Shown here: one piece after another, positions 12,848 through 26,900 of the stretch
Position numbering within the stretch: position 1 is the first letter of the stretch
Layout: the number at the start of each line of letters is the position of its first letter
NCBI GenBank assembly: GCA_013398015.1
Contig: VZRR01006745.1
Span: 629,515-693,514, forward strand
Length of the DNA stretch: 64,000 nucleotides
Direction: 5' to 3'
Source: Oreocharis arfaki
Lineage: Eukaryota > Chordata > Aves > Passeriformes > Paramythiidae
The notes under the pieces: generated by a model
What the model saw: only the letters and a program-made list of their open reading frames with translations
The model's database searches: none
Told to the model about the DNA's origin: nothing
Position numbers and translations under genes: made by a program

Positions 12848-15501
12848 CCTCTGCTGAGGCAGTGCTCTGCATACAGACTTCAAAATGCTCAGACAACCTC
12901 CCACTGACTGGATAAAAAGCTTGGAACATCATCTTTGAAACCTTCCAGAAACTACTGGTACCTGAAGACTGAACTGAAAACATTTTCTTCCTCAACCAAT
13001 TACTGGCACAGTCATTTGAGCCCTTTGGGGATTTGTTAGACATTACCATAGTTTTAATAATAGTAATTACCAGTATATGCAAGAGCCAAGCACTGAACAC
13101 CTCCACAAGTTTTCATTTCATTTTCTACCATAAATTACGATGAAATAGGACAACTTGCAGAGACATTTTTAATTGACTTCCGATTCTGTTCCAGAGAAGC
13201 AGAATGATGCCTTGCTTTTTAAACCCTGGATACCAGGAATCAGAGAGATGGGGGTGCATTCCACTGCCAGCAATGGGGAGCCATGCTGTAGTTGTGGGCA
13301 CCAGGGGATTAATGTTAGCCCTTCTCTGTTGATTTTTGTACTGTTTATAACACTACTTTGGGGATTTGTAACTTCAGACAGAAAGAGATGCCTCTGAATC
13401 TGAGGTTTCATTAAGTTATTTTAATATTGCTATAGTTGTAAGACATTTTATTAGCAGTCTCTTCGATTTCATTGCATTTACATACATGTATCTTATCTGA
13501 ACCAGTTAAGGATTTTCACTACAATTTGATTTTCAAAAAACCAAGTCATTTAAAACTTAAAATGCTGAAATCAGATTGTTTTCCCTGAATACTGTGCATG
13601 TGTTTGCAGTTTCTACACTCATGCTCATATAGTACAAATGTGGGTCTTGACTCAACTACAATCCTTTAAGAAGCATGATTTGTATCAGATAAGCAAATAT
13701 TGTATAAACTGAACATTTAATCGTTGCAGGTTTTGTGAGGAGACTTAAGTATGAGTGTTTTCCAAGTTCCACGGAAACAGCTTTTTATAAAAACAAAGGT
13801 TTATTTGAATTTTGAATGGATTAGTGATCAAGCATCAGATAGTACTAATAATTGTAGTGAAAAGCCTTAAGTAACAAATTTTGGAGCAGCCGTACTTATA
13901 ATTTTGTACTGGTATTTAAGACTTGTTGCAAAAGTTAAATGATACAGTGACTGGTAATGATTGAAGTAGTTGCCTCTATCATGTTACTAGTGCCGTTTCT
14001 AAACTAGTAAGTGCAAGCTAAAAAAAAAAAGTAGGAATCCTTGTCACTTTTATCATGGATCTAAAGATTCAGAAGCCTTTATATAAAGGTAGTACAAATA
14101 TATGCAAATGTGTATATACAGTAGCATGGCCACCTTTGTTAGAATGCCTGTAATAGAAGGGATTACCCTTTGATTTTGATATAGGTGAATAATTCAGCTG
14201 GACTGTACTAAGTAGAACGTATTTTTATCCATTCACTTCTACCATTTTTTATAATTATCAGATTAATACTTAAGTGAAATTTATCCTGATGCTCATAACT
14301 CTGTTCTTCCTAGCTATGCTACTGGAGATTTCAATAAGTAGTCCTGTGAACAGTAACACACAATTCCTAGTGAAACGCAGAATTTATTTTTTCTTATTGG
14401 AAATTTCATCATGCCACATAAGCACTGCTTTGCAGCTATCACTTCACTGAATTCTTATGTGCACTGCATACCATCAGGTTCTGGTAAAGTAGACTGTAAG
14501 TTGCTGCTCATAGTCAAATTTAGTTCCTAACATTATCTTTTCATGAGTTCCCACTGAAAGTAGCAAAAAGAAGCTGATTGAACTCTTCTATGGTCATTGA
14601 CACAAATAATACATCTGTGTGGCAAGACATGTTTGAAATGTTTAGAAAACACACCACACCAGTAACTATTGGACTTCTGGTCATAAGAAATAAATGCTTC
14701 TGTAAAACCAAAATGTCAATCACAGTAGACCAAATAGTGGTATAAACTCCAAAGGAAAATAATGTAGTTTTCCCACAAATGGGGATAGCGTATGTTATAC
14801 AGTAGTTTCAAACACTACCTCAGTTAGGCTAGAGTAGAAGAGATTTGTTTTAATAGCTAAATGGGGTTACATCAAACAACTCCATGTTATTTTTCTGCAG
14901 TTAAGGCAAAATAAACAAGTTTTATCACCTGTATTTAAAAAACCCACCTCTGTTCATTTGTTAAGTTTTACCCATAGCACTTAATGTAGAAAGCATCATA
15001 GGAAGGCCTCTGATTATAAAAAGGTAAGCAAATACACTTTTGAAAGAATCTCCATTCTGAAATGCTCATGTGTTCTGAATTACTCGCTTTTGTGGGGATC
15101 CATGGCAACAGAAACTTGACATAAAAAATTATGGCTGCAAATTCAGTTACAAAGCGTGATTTTTCTTCTGAAAGTGTATGAGTGTCAGTAGATTTCAACA
15201 AGTATGCATCAAGGATGTAAAGTCTGTATTGTACATAACATACATTTCTAGAAAATTAATTTACACACTGACATTAGGTTCACATTGATGTTTCACTTTA
15301 ATTGGCAAATGAAGGGGATACTGTTATTGAAGGAAATTTATATTGGCTTAGTTGTAAACTGTGAATTTCTAATTTTATAGTTCTCTCTTTTTTTTTTTTT
15401 AAATGTCCCTTTCAAAGTCCTCCTTTTGGGGTTTTATTTGTATCATGATAAAACTTTGAAAAAAAGCTGTAGTAAATAATGATTGTGCTTATATTAACCC
15501 T

Positions 15502-15507
15502 AATAAA
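15502..15507 (+). terminator. RICTOR: Candidate proximal polyadenylation signal of RICTOR
   Basis: AATAAA is followed within about 90 bp by a second copy at 15590-15595. Use of either would give a 3' UTR of about 2.7 kb. There is no transcript evidence, only the hexamers. Confidence 0.35.
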
Positions 15508-17462
15508 AAAATCTCTTCCACCTCTCCTAGGGAAGCTGACAGACCACCCACTTTTTATATTTCCAGGCTGAGTGATTGGTGATACTGCTCAATAAATGGT
15601 AATGTGTTTAGCATTCACTTACACTATATACAAATGCAGTTCGGTTGCTGTGGCAAAGGAAACTCCTCAAGCACTCAACTTGCTCACCCACAGCTCAGAG
15701 GCAGAAGCCGCTCCGGCAACGAGAGGCTGCTTGTGGACCCAGTCGCAGTCGGCATCAGCTGTCTGATTCTCTTGGTCTGCTCATACAGGCAGAGAGTGAC
15801 TGACAGGCACCCAGGCACCTCCACGAGGGCCTGGTCCTCTCCACAGAGGGAAGGAGGACAGGGCTGGGTGCTGAGTGTCCCCTGTTGGAGAAAGATAACT
15901 TTTCACCTCTCTGAAATTAGGAAATGCAGAATGCTCACAGCTGTTGTGGACATCACTTGGAGCTGGAGATGGTCAGGCTTTGAAGCTCCCAACTTGTGTG
16001 GGGAGGCTCTGGCATGTTGTGCTTGAAAACAGTTGCTTTTCCTTATCTGACAAGTTCTTACTTGACTGACACTCAACAAAACTATGCTAAATGTGCTCTC
16101 TGCGGGGTGGTGGTGGTTTTTCCCCACGTGGAGTCCTAAATAATTCCGTAGTTTTGGGTGCAGTGCCTCAGCACACCAAGGTAAGCTGCCCTTACAAACA
16201 TTTATAAGGCACTGGTGAGAATCCTGCTTGTCTTTTTCTCATTTTACTTTGAAACATACACAGGTGGTCTTAAAGAGAGTTGTGGTTTGCAGTGAGACTG
16301 AGAACAAAACCAAAGCACCTTTCTTAGGTGCCTGAAGAGTTAGGTGGCTGTTCAAGCAATAGACAGTAACCACAACCAAGTGTGGGATGGAAGAGCTGCT
16401 GCTTTGTAATCTGTGCCCTGGACTTGGTGTTTGGCAGTTTGGGCTGCAGGAAGCTGGCAAAGCTCGTAAGTGAACTCGAGCTCAGGTGGAGCAATCACAG
16501 TGGAAGAATTCTCACCAAGCTCTGAGGTCCTGCTCACTTCTGAGCTTCACTGGAGCCACTTAAAAGCAGGTCCAGCAACTTTTTTTTAAAGTAACACTTC
16601 CAATACTGTGTGCTTATGAAAGGTAAATTATGTGAGAGCGAAATCTTAGAACTGCAAAAGACTTTTGTGGACATGCTAGAAACTGTTTGTGATTTTCTGG
16701 AGGTCTCCAGTCTCCTTGGGTTTTGTTCAACTCCCAATGCTGGTTCCCTGGATAGTTTTGTTTTTAAAAGATTTATAGTCATTAAAGAATGTGGATTTTC
16801 TTCGGATTATCTTTGTAGTGTAGATGGACAGCAATGCCACAGCATGCAGAAATTGCACATTTTGTTTGAGTTGCTTTTTAAAATACACTATTTTATTTGC
16901 AAAATGTAATTTATGCCAAAAAATGTAACGTCGTTTTGCCACCGAATAAGGTGTTTCAGCACAAGGTGCTGTGTCTAAAGGGGAGAAAAGGCTTTACACC
17001 TTGTAAATCTAATTGAAAAATTGTTCCAGTACTGGGCTGTCAGCATCCCTAAAACTGCATTACCAGAGATATCTAAATTAATCATTCTGATCTGAGGGAA
17101 GGATCAAGAAAAATCTCAATAATTATTCTCCATGTCCTGTGTGGTCTTTTTTTTGTTAAGTAATACGCTGCTACAAATTTGGAGGTTCTAGTGTTTGTAG
17201 GTCACTGAACAGACATTGAAATCTGATTTATATTGTATACCTGTAACATAGAAAGAAAAAGTATTTATATATTTTACGTAAGAATATTGCATTGAGCTGT
17301 GTATAATTTAAACAGAGGCTTGTCCCAAAATGGTATTGCCCACCTTGATTTTTTCGTGTTTTTCTTTTTTCTTTTTCTTTTTTTTGTAATACTGTGTACA
17401 GTTCATGTCAATGAGCATTAAAGGCCTCCTGAAGCGTAGTCTTATCAAAGGGATGCGTTGTT

Positions 17463-17468
17463 AATAAA
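17463..17468 (+). terminator. RICTOR: Distal polyadenylation signal of RICTOR
   Basis: AATAAA lies in TTAATAAAATG, followed by a GT-rich downstream element (TAGTTGTTCTGGTCTC at about 17486-17501). This is the best-supported 3' end of the RICTOR transcript in the window. Confidence 0.7.
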
Positions 17469-17599
17469 ATGTACTTAAACTTCTTATAGTTGTTCTGGTC
17501 TCATATGTACCTCTCAGCATTAGAAAGGGGTTGGAATTGATTTATATTTGTAAGTTACTAGGTAACTAGAACAATCAGAAGCTTCCCAAATAAGATTTT

Positions 17600-20488
17600 T
17601 GTCAAGAATATATTCTACATTAATGCTTTATAAGATACAGAAACTCTTTAATAGTTCACATACCATTTTTATTTTAGAAGTTTAACATACTGAGAATGAT
17701 TTTCTGTTATGTGATGGTTTAAGTATTAGCATTTCAGCAACAGCTGTGAAACTTGAATTATGAACAAAAGAAAAGGATTACAGTGTTGAATTCATTGAAT
17801 CATTAATGCAAGGCAGATGTTTTAATATACAAAAATTATACACGCTTTCCCCCATATGCCAAAATACTTCTCTATTCTTCAGTTCTGGTGCCCAGACTGT
17901 GCCCCTGGACTGTCACAGAGGCATTATCCTTCCTGGAATTCTCCACTTGTGTCTTCTATGCACAGGAGGTTTCACAAAGCACCACCTGTCAGCACCAGGA
18001 AGCAGAAGGTTTATAGGGAAAGAGGAGCCGGCTTCTTCCCTCACCCAGCAACCTGGAACGTGCGTCCAGGTAATGGAATTTCATCAGAGCAGCATCTCCC
18101 CAGGAGCAACCAAGGGACTGAGAGGTGGGAACTCAGCAGGCGGGCTGAACTCACACCCACCCCTTCATTCACTTCCTGGGTGGAATTGCTGCAGCCAGGC
18201 CTCAGTGACAGCAGCTTTTTCAAAGCAGGAGTTGTGCCTGGTTGCAGCTGTCCCCACTGGCACGGGGAACTGCAGCAATGCCAGAAGTTAAAATGTTTTG
18301 TGCAATACTCTGGTTTCTTTGACAGACATCTTTCTTTTTTGACATCTGTATCTGAATTCCCTACCTACATAACTCTTGATTTAGGATACCTTTTCAACAT
18401 TTTAGAATTAATACACCTTTTTTCTGAAATGTACAGCTCAGAAGTTTTGCAGCAGTATGTTTATGTGGCCCTTATGTTTATTGGCCTTTTTTCCAGCAGT
18501 AAAGCTTTTAAGCTACACATCTGATTAAGCACTTTGGAGAAGAAGTGTTCCAAGCTGTAAAGCTGATACTGCAGTATCAAGCTTTCACATGCATTGTAAC
18601 TCAAAGAAGTTAAGATAAAGGGAGGAAGTTTCTCTGGGATGTATCTGCCAAATAGCAGCAGCCTTCTCCCTTACCCTCCCTGTTCTCTTGCTGTGCAGCA
18701 AAATGTGCCCAGCCATGTGTCCTTACTCTGCTGGCTGAAGGCTGAAAGGAAGGACCATGCTGCAAACTCTTCTCTCCCTCTCAAATCTGTGAGCCACCTG
18801 CAGCTGTGGGTGCACACAGAAGGACGTGGCACAGTGTGGACTGGACACCTCCAACCACATCTGCCCATCTCTGTCTGTATCTTTGTACCTCCCCTTTTCC
18901 TGGCTGAAGACTTCTCCCTCTGTTTGCAGTCAGTGCTTGCCTGAGCCCACAGGCTCTGCAAGGTCTTACTGGTTTTCCTGCTGCAACACAGCTTGTGGCC
19001 ATTACAACAAGTATCTGTAACCAACAGTACGAAAACTAGATGTGGTTCAGTATCAGAACTCACTTCTGTCTCCAGCTGCTTCGTTTCTAGGAGTGTGATT
19101 AGCTAGTTAAACACAGGGAAGGGAAGTAACTCCATTTTAGCAAACTAGCTGCACATCAAATTGTCAGACACCCTTCATTTTTTTCACCTTTGAGAACTGC
19201 TTATGCTGTGCTGGTAAGCTGAAACCATCTATTTGTCACAGATTCCAAACAGCAAAAGGGAGGCAAAACCAAAGGGTTCCTTGAGCACTGAGGTAAATCT
19301 GATGAGACTTTGAGCTACAATTCAAACTGTACTGCTTCATTACAAATGTACAGTTTTCTGAAATCAAAATGAAAGCCCAAATTCATTGCTGCCTACTGAA
19401 AGGATTTTGAATGTTACAGTAAATTTTTGGTTTGTTTTGTTTTTTTAACACATGCCAAAGTAGCGATGGAAGACCTAGCTGGTATGCAGCCTGAATATGA
19501 TGTTCTTCACAAATTGCACTCATACACCTGTGCTTCTGACCAGCCTGTCTGCTTGGCTGGTTGGTTTGGGTGGTTGGTGTGTTGGGGCTTGCTAAGGAAG
19601 TACAAGGGTCCATGCCAAAAGTTCAGTTCATGTGCACAAGCAGAGATACCATAGTAGCACCTGTCCTTCTGGAAAAGGAAGACTAACACCCTACGTCTCT
19701 TCAGTGTATAGTTACGACGATTTTGAAGGGTCATTCTTTAGGCAGAGAAGGCAGAAGTTGTGAGAAGCCCGGATTATGAGAAATGGAAGCAGGATCTTCC
19801 CTATAACAATCTGTCTTCCGTGTTCTTTCACCCATCAAGCGTGGTTAGGACACAGGTGAATTAAGACCAGGATGGTCGCTGGCTTTGGGCGCTCTGGGCA
19901 GCACTCCCGCAGAAGTCAAAAGTTCCTTTGAATCTTCTAGGAATTTGCAACACTGTGTGCAGGTAACACTTCCACGCTGACTCCTTACATGGTTTGAGAG
20001 AGAGAAAATACAACCCAGCCCCCAAAATGCCTGGGCTGGGTAATGCTCCACACCCAGCAGCACAACAGCCATGGGCTGGGCTGGCTGAAGTACACAGGAC
20101 ACTGAAAGAGAAATACAGCCCTTGAGCAGAACAACCTTCCCCCTTGTTAAATTTGCTCCTCTGCTCTGTGAGTAAAGTTTTAATCTCTGCAAAATAAAGC
20201 AGTTATCTGCATCAGCCTGTGACAGATTGCTGTGATGTAACTTTCTGCATAATACAAGCCACCAACCAGCCTGTAAATCTCATCTAATGCCCATAACTTG
20301 TAATGGAACCACAGCACACATATACCCTGTGTAAGTACTCAAAACTAGTCCAGAAACAACAGCTTTGCCATGTTAATGGAAGTCAGGCAGCTGGGCTTGT
20401 GAGAGCCCTAATCAAAAGTTGTGGTTTTAGAGATTCTCGTTTATAGTGTGCAGCCAAAGACTGGATGGACTCACTGGAGGACACAACA
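17600..20488 (-). other. OSMR: OSMR 3' UTR and RICTOR-OSMR tail-to-tail junction
   Basis: This is the 2.9 kb between the OSMR stop and the RICTOR 3' end. No conserved gene is visible. Minus-strand poly(A) hexamers are ATTAAA at 20184-20179, AATAAA at 18482-18477 and AATAAA at 17673-17668, so the OSMR 3' UTR end is uncertain. If the last is used, the two transcripts end within about 200 bp of each other. The 222-codon plus-strand ORF at 17856-18524 shows no domain. Confidence 0.55.
18477..18482 (-). terminator. OSMR: Candidate OSMR polyadenylation signal
   Basis: AATAAA on the minus strand, about 2 kb past the OSMR stop, a usual 3' UTR length for the family. There is no transcript support. 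Alternatives lie at 17668-17673 and 20179-20184 (ATTAAA). Confidence 0.35.
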
Positions 20489-20938
20489 TCAAAGCCTCCC
20501 ACCCAGGCAGTGCACATCTGTCTGAGAGATGTATCTCAGACTCTTCTGTCTCTCAGCTGTTTCTCTGGTGGTTGAGGCTGCATCCTCATGAAAAATATCT
20601 AAATAGCATTGTGGCTGGTACAGCATCACTGATGTCTTGCCTGCTTCCAGTGCCTCCGGTATTTGGCAGAGATCAGATTCAGCCTCAAGTGGAGAAGAAT
20701 AAGCAAAATTCTCAAAACAAGTATGAGTTTGAAGTGTAGGTGTGGGTGGAAAGTCTCTCGCTACATTTTCACCAGGGTAAATCCAGGAAAAATTGTGACC
20801 ATCAATCTTTTCTTCAGTTGGTGTTGAAGACAATGGGCTCCAGGTAACAGGATGCAGTTTCTGAGCTTCAGCATTACTGTCCATGGCTAGAATATCAGGA
20901 ATGCAGTCATTTATCTTCAGCACTTTCTCAGAATCAAT
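20489..20938 (-). CDS. OSMR: OSMR last coding exon: cytoplasmic tail and stop
   Basis: Encodes residues 787-935 and TGA at 20491-20489. It opens with IDSEKVLKINDCIPDILAMD, the Box 2-like region. Tyrosines are at 840 (YPGE), 866 (YSSP), 893 (YQPQ), 898 (YLDI) and 922 (YISQ); YQPQ and YISQ match the YxxQ STAT3-docking consensus. Acceptor TTGCAG. The tail is shorter than the roughly 220 residues usual in mammals. A coding exon hidden in the 970-bp intron before it is possible but not needed for phase. Confidence 0.9.
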   Translation of the reverse strand: MDSEKVLKINDCIPDILAMDSNAEAQKLHPVTWSPLSSTPTEEKIDGHNFSWIYPGENVARDFPPTPTLQTHTCFENFAYSSPLEAESDLCQIPEALEAGKTSVMLYQPQCYLDIFHEDAASTTRETAERQKSLRYISQTDVHCLGGRL

Positions 20939-23900
20939 CTGCAAGAGAATCAGTAAACAAAAAAAAATACTCAATAAACAAGCCCAGAGTAGAGAAAAGG
21001 GAGTGATTACTTTGAGGTATTCTAATATTACTACACTTTTCTTTCAGTTTGCACTTTTTAAATAAATGAATTTGAAGGAAAACCTATGTCAAGGATGTTC
21101 AATGGAAGCTGTATTTTATGTGAAATTTATCAGACTACTTGAGATTTCTTTTTTAAGTAAACTCACAGTGACTATATTTGAAGAAGGAACCATGTCCCTC
21201 TCCTCCACTTTGCCAGGTTTTTGATGTGTGCTGGTTTTAGTGTGAGGCAAAAGCAACTGGAAGACAGCAGCAGGGGCTGCTAGGCGTGCTTCACTCCTCG
21301 CTCTTGTGCCACTTTCAATGAACACCAGCAGCTCCACGTGTGCCAGCCATAGGTGTAGGAGCCCCCCACATGCACCTCCCAGTTCAAAGGGGCTACAGAA
21401 GAAGCTGAAAGCCTTTTGTCAATCCTGTTCTCCCAGCCAGGCCTGGCAGAACCCCCTGCATCCTCCCAGAGCCAGCAAGTGGATGACCCTGCAGTGTCCT
21501 CCTGAGGGAACTGGGGCAGGAGTGGGCAGACTCAGCTCATGGGCTGCAGTGAAGGCCAGTATCCTCTGGGCTGCTGAGTTCAGACCATGCAGGTGTTTGA
21601 ACAGAAACAGTGGAGGAATCACCTGCTGATCAAAAGATTTCATTTATTCTCCAGTTGTGCATTTGCTTTTTGCATTAACAAACAGCAATAAAAGCTGGTC
21701 ACTGCAGAGTCACGCGAATGTCAAAAGGAAAGTTTTCCACTAAATGGTAATATTAAACTGTTAATTTTTGTATAATGATTAAATGTACTCAACACAAAAA
21801 CTGACAAGAAGTTGATTTTTAAATGCAGTCAACACAAGAATAGTATTTTTTGGAAACTCTACTAAGTAAAGAATGGACAAATTAAAAACTCTAGATTTTC
21901 AGCGATCTTACCTTATACTCTTTGAATGACAGCACTTTGCTCTTGTTAGGACTAGGTATTACAGGGCAGCAGCACTCCTTCACCCTGGAAATAGAGCAAA
22001 ACAAATGACATTTTTGTTCTCTTACCACACTCTACCAGCAGAAGCCACACACAGACGTGTACAGGCACAACAGCAGATGACCAGTGTCTCAGAAATGCCA
22101 CAAGCCAAGTACTTAAAACATCCCCGCAGTCAGACAGCCAAAAGAAGAGATGATAACAGGCTGTAAGCAACAAGCTGCAGCAGTAATTTGTGAATTAGAT
22201 AAGTTATATTCTCTGTCTACAACAGAAATATGCATTACAACTTACCACTTCATCTTCCAGTGGCATATAGCTGCTACTAGGGTTGGAACTATCACTAGCA
22301 GAAATACAAAGTACAGCATGTTTGCTGTGAAAGAAAAATAGTTTAAAATTTTGTTTTTAACTTCTCACATGTCAAAGCCAATATAGCCTGAGTTCCTGGG
22401 GCAAAAATAACATCAAGTCTGGGTGAGATGTCAACCACTAACTCAACAGTGAAACTGTGTGGTCCATGGTAGCAAGGTAGATTGGCTGGAAGTTCTGGGA
22501 TACATCTGTAAGCCTTTGGACCTTGATTCCTTTTACCAGAATTAAATTATTACTAGATTGCTTTTTATTTGCACTTATACTGGCACCTTAGCTGTAAGAG
22601 TAATTCACAAAACTTAAGGCAATGATAACCTTATTTAAGTATTGTTTTAGGTTTTCTCTCACACCCGCAGAGAAGACAAATTTTAACTGTGAGACAGGAA
22701 CAACATCTGTACTTCCATTTTGGATGACTACAGCCAGAGAAACACTACACAAGTGTTCAAGTCTCCAAGGATTTATGCTGATAGAAGGATCTCAGTATTT
22801 CCTTCTAGCTAGAAGATAGCCTTGGGCTATGCTGTTCACAATCAGCTGAGGCTGTAGGTGGGCTGAGGGGAGTACTAGCTAGTGCCTGCTCTCCCTCTGC
22901 CCTGTCCTGTGCCCTCCTGCCCTGTGCCAGAGAGTTTGTGAGAGTTTGTGGTAGGCCACACATCACAGCAAGGAGGTTACATTCTTCTTGCATCTCTTTT
23001 GGTTAATTAAGCTCTTGTTTTTATTCTCTGCTTGGCTGTACAAATGTCTGGCTGGCTGATAGGAGCTAGAACCAGTGTGTTAGAGGCAGAACTGTGAGAG
23101 TGCCATGATGGTCAGACACTGCTCTAGTATTTAGCCTGAAACAGGGAGTCTCCTTGCATAAGCCAATGCTTCCCCCTTTCCTATCCCTCCCCCTTCACCT
23201 CCAATCGCAACAAGTTTTTCAAAACCAGGCATCTCCAGTTTGGATCCTAAGTTTCACAACCATGCTGACTGGTATTTTCAAGGGAACAAAGTCATGGGCA
23301 AGTGATTTCCTCTTCTGCTTTGGTGATCAAATCTGCCCAGTGAGCAAACTACTGTGCCCATGCCAACAGCCCTTCTGCATTGGCTTATGAAGGAGTGAAC
23401 TTAGCAATGGTTTTAAAGACTGATGAGAATAAGAATCAACATTAGAAGTTCAAGAGTCAATACAGGAATTACCTGTTTGCACACAAGTCTGTAGGTTTTC
23501 CTGTATTAGCAAACCAGTTAAATCCAAATACAATTCTTCAATGAGTTCCAACAAACAGGACTCCCTAGGCATGCAAATGTGCATATATTGAGGTATTTCC
23601 CAGAAAGATGTAACACTTAAATAAGGATGTAAATTAGGCTCATTCTAAAATTTATAGAAAACCCTTTCCACCTAAAAGTATCAAAATGCCATGTTGGTAC
23701 GCTCCTATCATTTCTCAGTTGGATTCTTTCTCAAGCACATGTTGCATTGAATTCAATGCTTTCCCTTAAGAAAGGAATATTACTATAATGTTTTAAATCA
23801 CCCCATCCTTCTGCTAGAGGACATTATTCACAGCCAGTACTCACAGTTATACGGTGTATCTATGTATATAAAGTTAACAATCGGAGTCTCTCCTCCACCC

Positions 23901-26900
23901 GTAAATGCTTTAACCACTATTCTGTATTTTGTGTTTGGCATCAGGTGTTCCACGGTGTATCTCTTTTCTTCTGGGTTTTCAATTGTGTATTTACATAGCT
24001 CTGAATCATCTAAAACAAAATAGGTAAGATAGAATCACGGGATCACAGAATTACTAGAATCAATAGAAGAGACCCTAAAGATCACCTAGTTCCATCTCCC
24101 CAGCCATGGACAGAGACACCTTCCACTAGACCAGGTTACTCAGCCCCATCCAGCTTGGCCTTGAATGCTTCCACACAAAGAGCATCCACAGCTTCTTTGG
24201 GCAACCTGTTCCAGCACTTCACTACCCTCACAGTAAATCTTCTCCTAATATTTCATCTAAACCTACAGTCTTCCAGTTTAAAACTATTACCACTCGTCCT
24301 ATCAGCACAGGCCCTGGTAAAAAAGTCTCTCTCCATCTTTTTTATAAGCCCCCTGTTAGGTACTGAAAGGTTGCAATAAGTTGTACCCAAAATATTACAA
24401 AACCACTTAACTGAAATAACAAAGCTTCTGCAATCCGCCTTCTTTGTAATTTGCACACTTTCTTCCGGGAAGCATGATGCATCCTGACTCACAGCCACTG
24501 GGCTGAACTCACATCCCTTCTAACGGGGGCTGTCCGCAGCATGGTCCTCCTCTGGCAGACACCTAACAACTTGTGGTCAAAGGCTGAAGCTTGTCTATTT
24601 TTATTTCTTTTTCCTCGAGCATTTTACCAGAAGGATTTGAGTTATGCCATTTATTTTTCTTACAAGAATCCTGCAGCCCTCAAGCTTATGTCAATTTCTT
24701 TGAAGATAATCAAAAGCAAGAAATCTCTGCCCGAAAAAAAAGCTCTTTTGCCTCTCTGTTGTGCAACTCCCAAACCCCAGGGAGAAATGGGTTAGCTTAT
24801 TTCTGCTGTTCTCAGTCACACCCCTTGTCTGCTAGCAGAAGCAGCGAAGCAGAACATCTTTGATTTAAACTCTTTAAAGTCTAACTGGCATTATTTACAG
24901 AATTATGGTACTTACATGGTTAGTTTAGTTCTGTCAAGAACTTTTACATAAGCCTCCCTCAGTTCAAACTACGCTTTTCATCCTGGCACTAGTCTAATCA
25001 GCAGAAGAACACAGGACATGACCGAAGCAGAAGAAGAGGCAAGGAAAAAAATAAAACATATTCTTTTAACATATTGGAAACATCTGAAAATTAAAATGGA
25101 GAAAAGTCATCTGGAGTCGTTTTGCATGTGAAACAGAAAGGTCTGATACAAATTTGTGGCTTTGTGCCACTTCACAGCTCAGTTCTGGTGAAAGAACTCC
25201 ACTGTAGAGCACACACACAAATACTTTTCACTAGAAAAGAATCTGCATGGGGAATTTATACAGTGGTCCAATTCTGAAGGAAATAAACTGTATCCCATCT
25301 GTTTCTAAAATACCCCAAATCCTAGTAAGGCTAACATGCTTCTTACGACTTTTATCCAAGTAGACCACAAACAGATGTTTTTCAACATTCATCCAGTACT
25401 CACATCACAAGAGGAAGAACTCCTCCTGTATTACCAAAGGAGTCTTTTCTGCAGCTAAAAAGGAGTCACGGACAACAGGATGGGGGCTGTAAACCTCCAT
25501 AAAGCCAGGAATCACTTCTGCCTACCAGCACATCAAGTATAGAGAGGAACCAAAACCAAAAGGTGCTGTAATCTACAGGTGGCCAAATGAGCCAGACTGA
25601 CTGCCTAATGCGAACCTCCTAAGATGCTGGAATACCAACAAGCCTTTCACCTGTATCAATGACGCAACTTTCTGTAGTAGAGAGCTCACTTACCTGAAAG
25701 AATGTGCTTTTTTGATCCTTTCAAATTGCAGTTCCCTTGTATAGGTGACACATAAACATGGTAGCCTGTTACAAAACCAAGCTCTGACTCATTTGTGAGA
25801 TAAGAATCCCAAGACAGTGTTACTGAATTGTAAGTCAGGTCAACTTTTTTCACACTAGGGTCACGCTGAGGAGCTGGAAGAAAGGAAAAGCAAGTTAAAC
25901 TTGCAATTATTCTTCAAGTGTTTTCTCTTGTCATTTGAAAAATCCACACTCCCATGTGGTGCTTATGTTTATAGCCTTCTTGTATTTAAAAGCGGAACAA
26001 AGCCAAAGTTCTCTACAAAAACTGTCAGCTTCATGCATCCACATAATACACAAAGCAATGACTGATAATCACAGCTTCATTTAGCTCTCCTAATAAACAC
26101 AGACTCTATCTGGTCACTGCACTGCCCTCCATGTAGGGCCTGTATGTTGATACAGAACTTTTATATGCTTCACTGAAGATACAAAAGAACACAGAAAAAC
26201 AATTTTATCCAGCTGGAGGAGGAGGCACTTATTCTATTTGTGACAGATCAATTTAAAAAATGCACAAACCCTAAACATGTTGCCAACTTACGCAGCTCCC
26301 TGAGATAACCAATCTTCTTTTCCAGCAAGGAGGCCTTATTAGCAACAGATCCATAAATGCAGAATTTGTATCTCACCCCCGGAACAAATGCAGCTAGAAA
26401 ACAGTTGAGCAAAAATAGGTTATGGTTTGTGTTTCCATGTTACTTTTATTTAATTGCTTCCTACAGAGGTCAATAACCTATTAGACACCTTCTCTGAGTG
26501 CTATTGTGCTATTAAAGCAACTGAAGGAGACGTGGCAAGCCAGTTCTTGGTGCGCATTATGCGAATGAAACACATTTATTCTGTCTGAAAGAGAAAACTG
26601 GGGAAGGGGTTTATATATTTTTTGTTGCCATACAGTATTCAAAGTGACTCCACTAGAGACTCCAAATGCACCAAAAAGACGATTCCCTTTACGTTTCTTG
26701 CACAGGCAAAGGCTGTGGTTTGGACACTTTGATGCAGACATATATCCATGCATCAGGATTCCACGTTACCCTCACTGACATCCACTCCCATGTGCTACCA
26801 CAGTCCCCTTCATTACGCAGAGGTTTCCGGATGTTTGTAGGAATTGAGGTGCAGTTCCTTTATTGCAAATTTGTGTGTTCAGTCAAATTTTGTTCAAACG

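Larger units (their letters stand above)
12848..17490 (+). other. RICTOR: RICTOR 3' UTR
   Basis: About 4.6 kb of non-coding, AT-rich sequence follows the stop with no convincing splice pattern. Many ATTTA-type and U-rich stretches are visible (for example 15391-15401 and 17350-17386). Mammalian RICTOR also has a multi-kilobase 3' UTR. ORFs here, such as 15604-16026, have no recognisable domain. The end is set by the AATAAA at 17463 and is approximate. Confidence 0.75.

Noticed and set aside
17856..18524. 222-codon plus-strand ORF between the two genes
   Set aside because: No domain, repeat or signal peptide is recognisable. It is antisense to the OSMR 3' UTR and begins without promoter context. 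Length alone is weak evidence.
20193..20198. Plus-strand AATAAA as a RICTOR poly(A) signal
   Set aside because: It is 2.7 kb beyond a well-formed signal at 17463 and lies next to the OSMR coding end. Normal use is unlikely.
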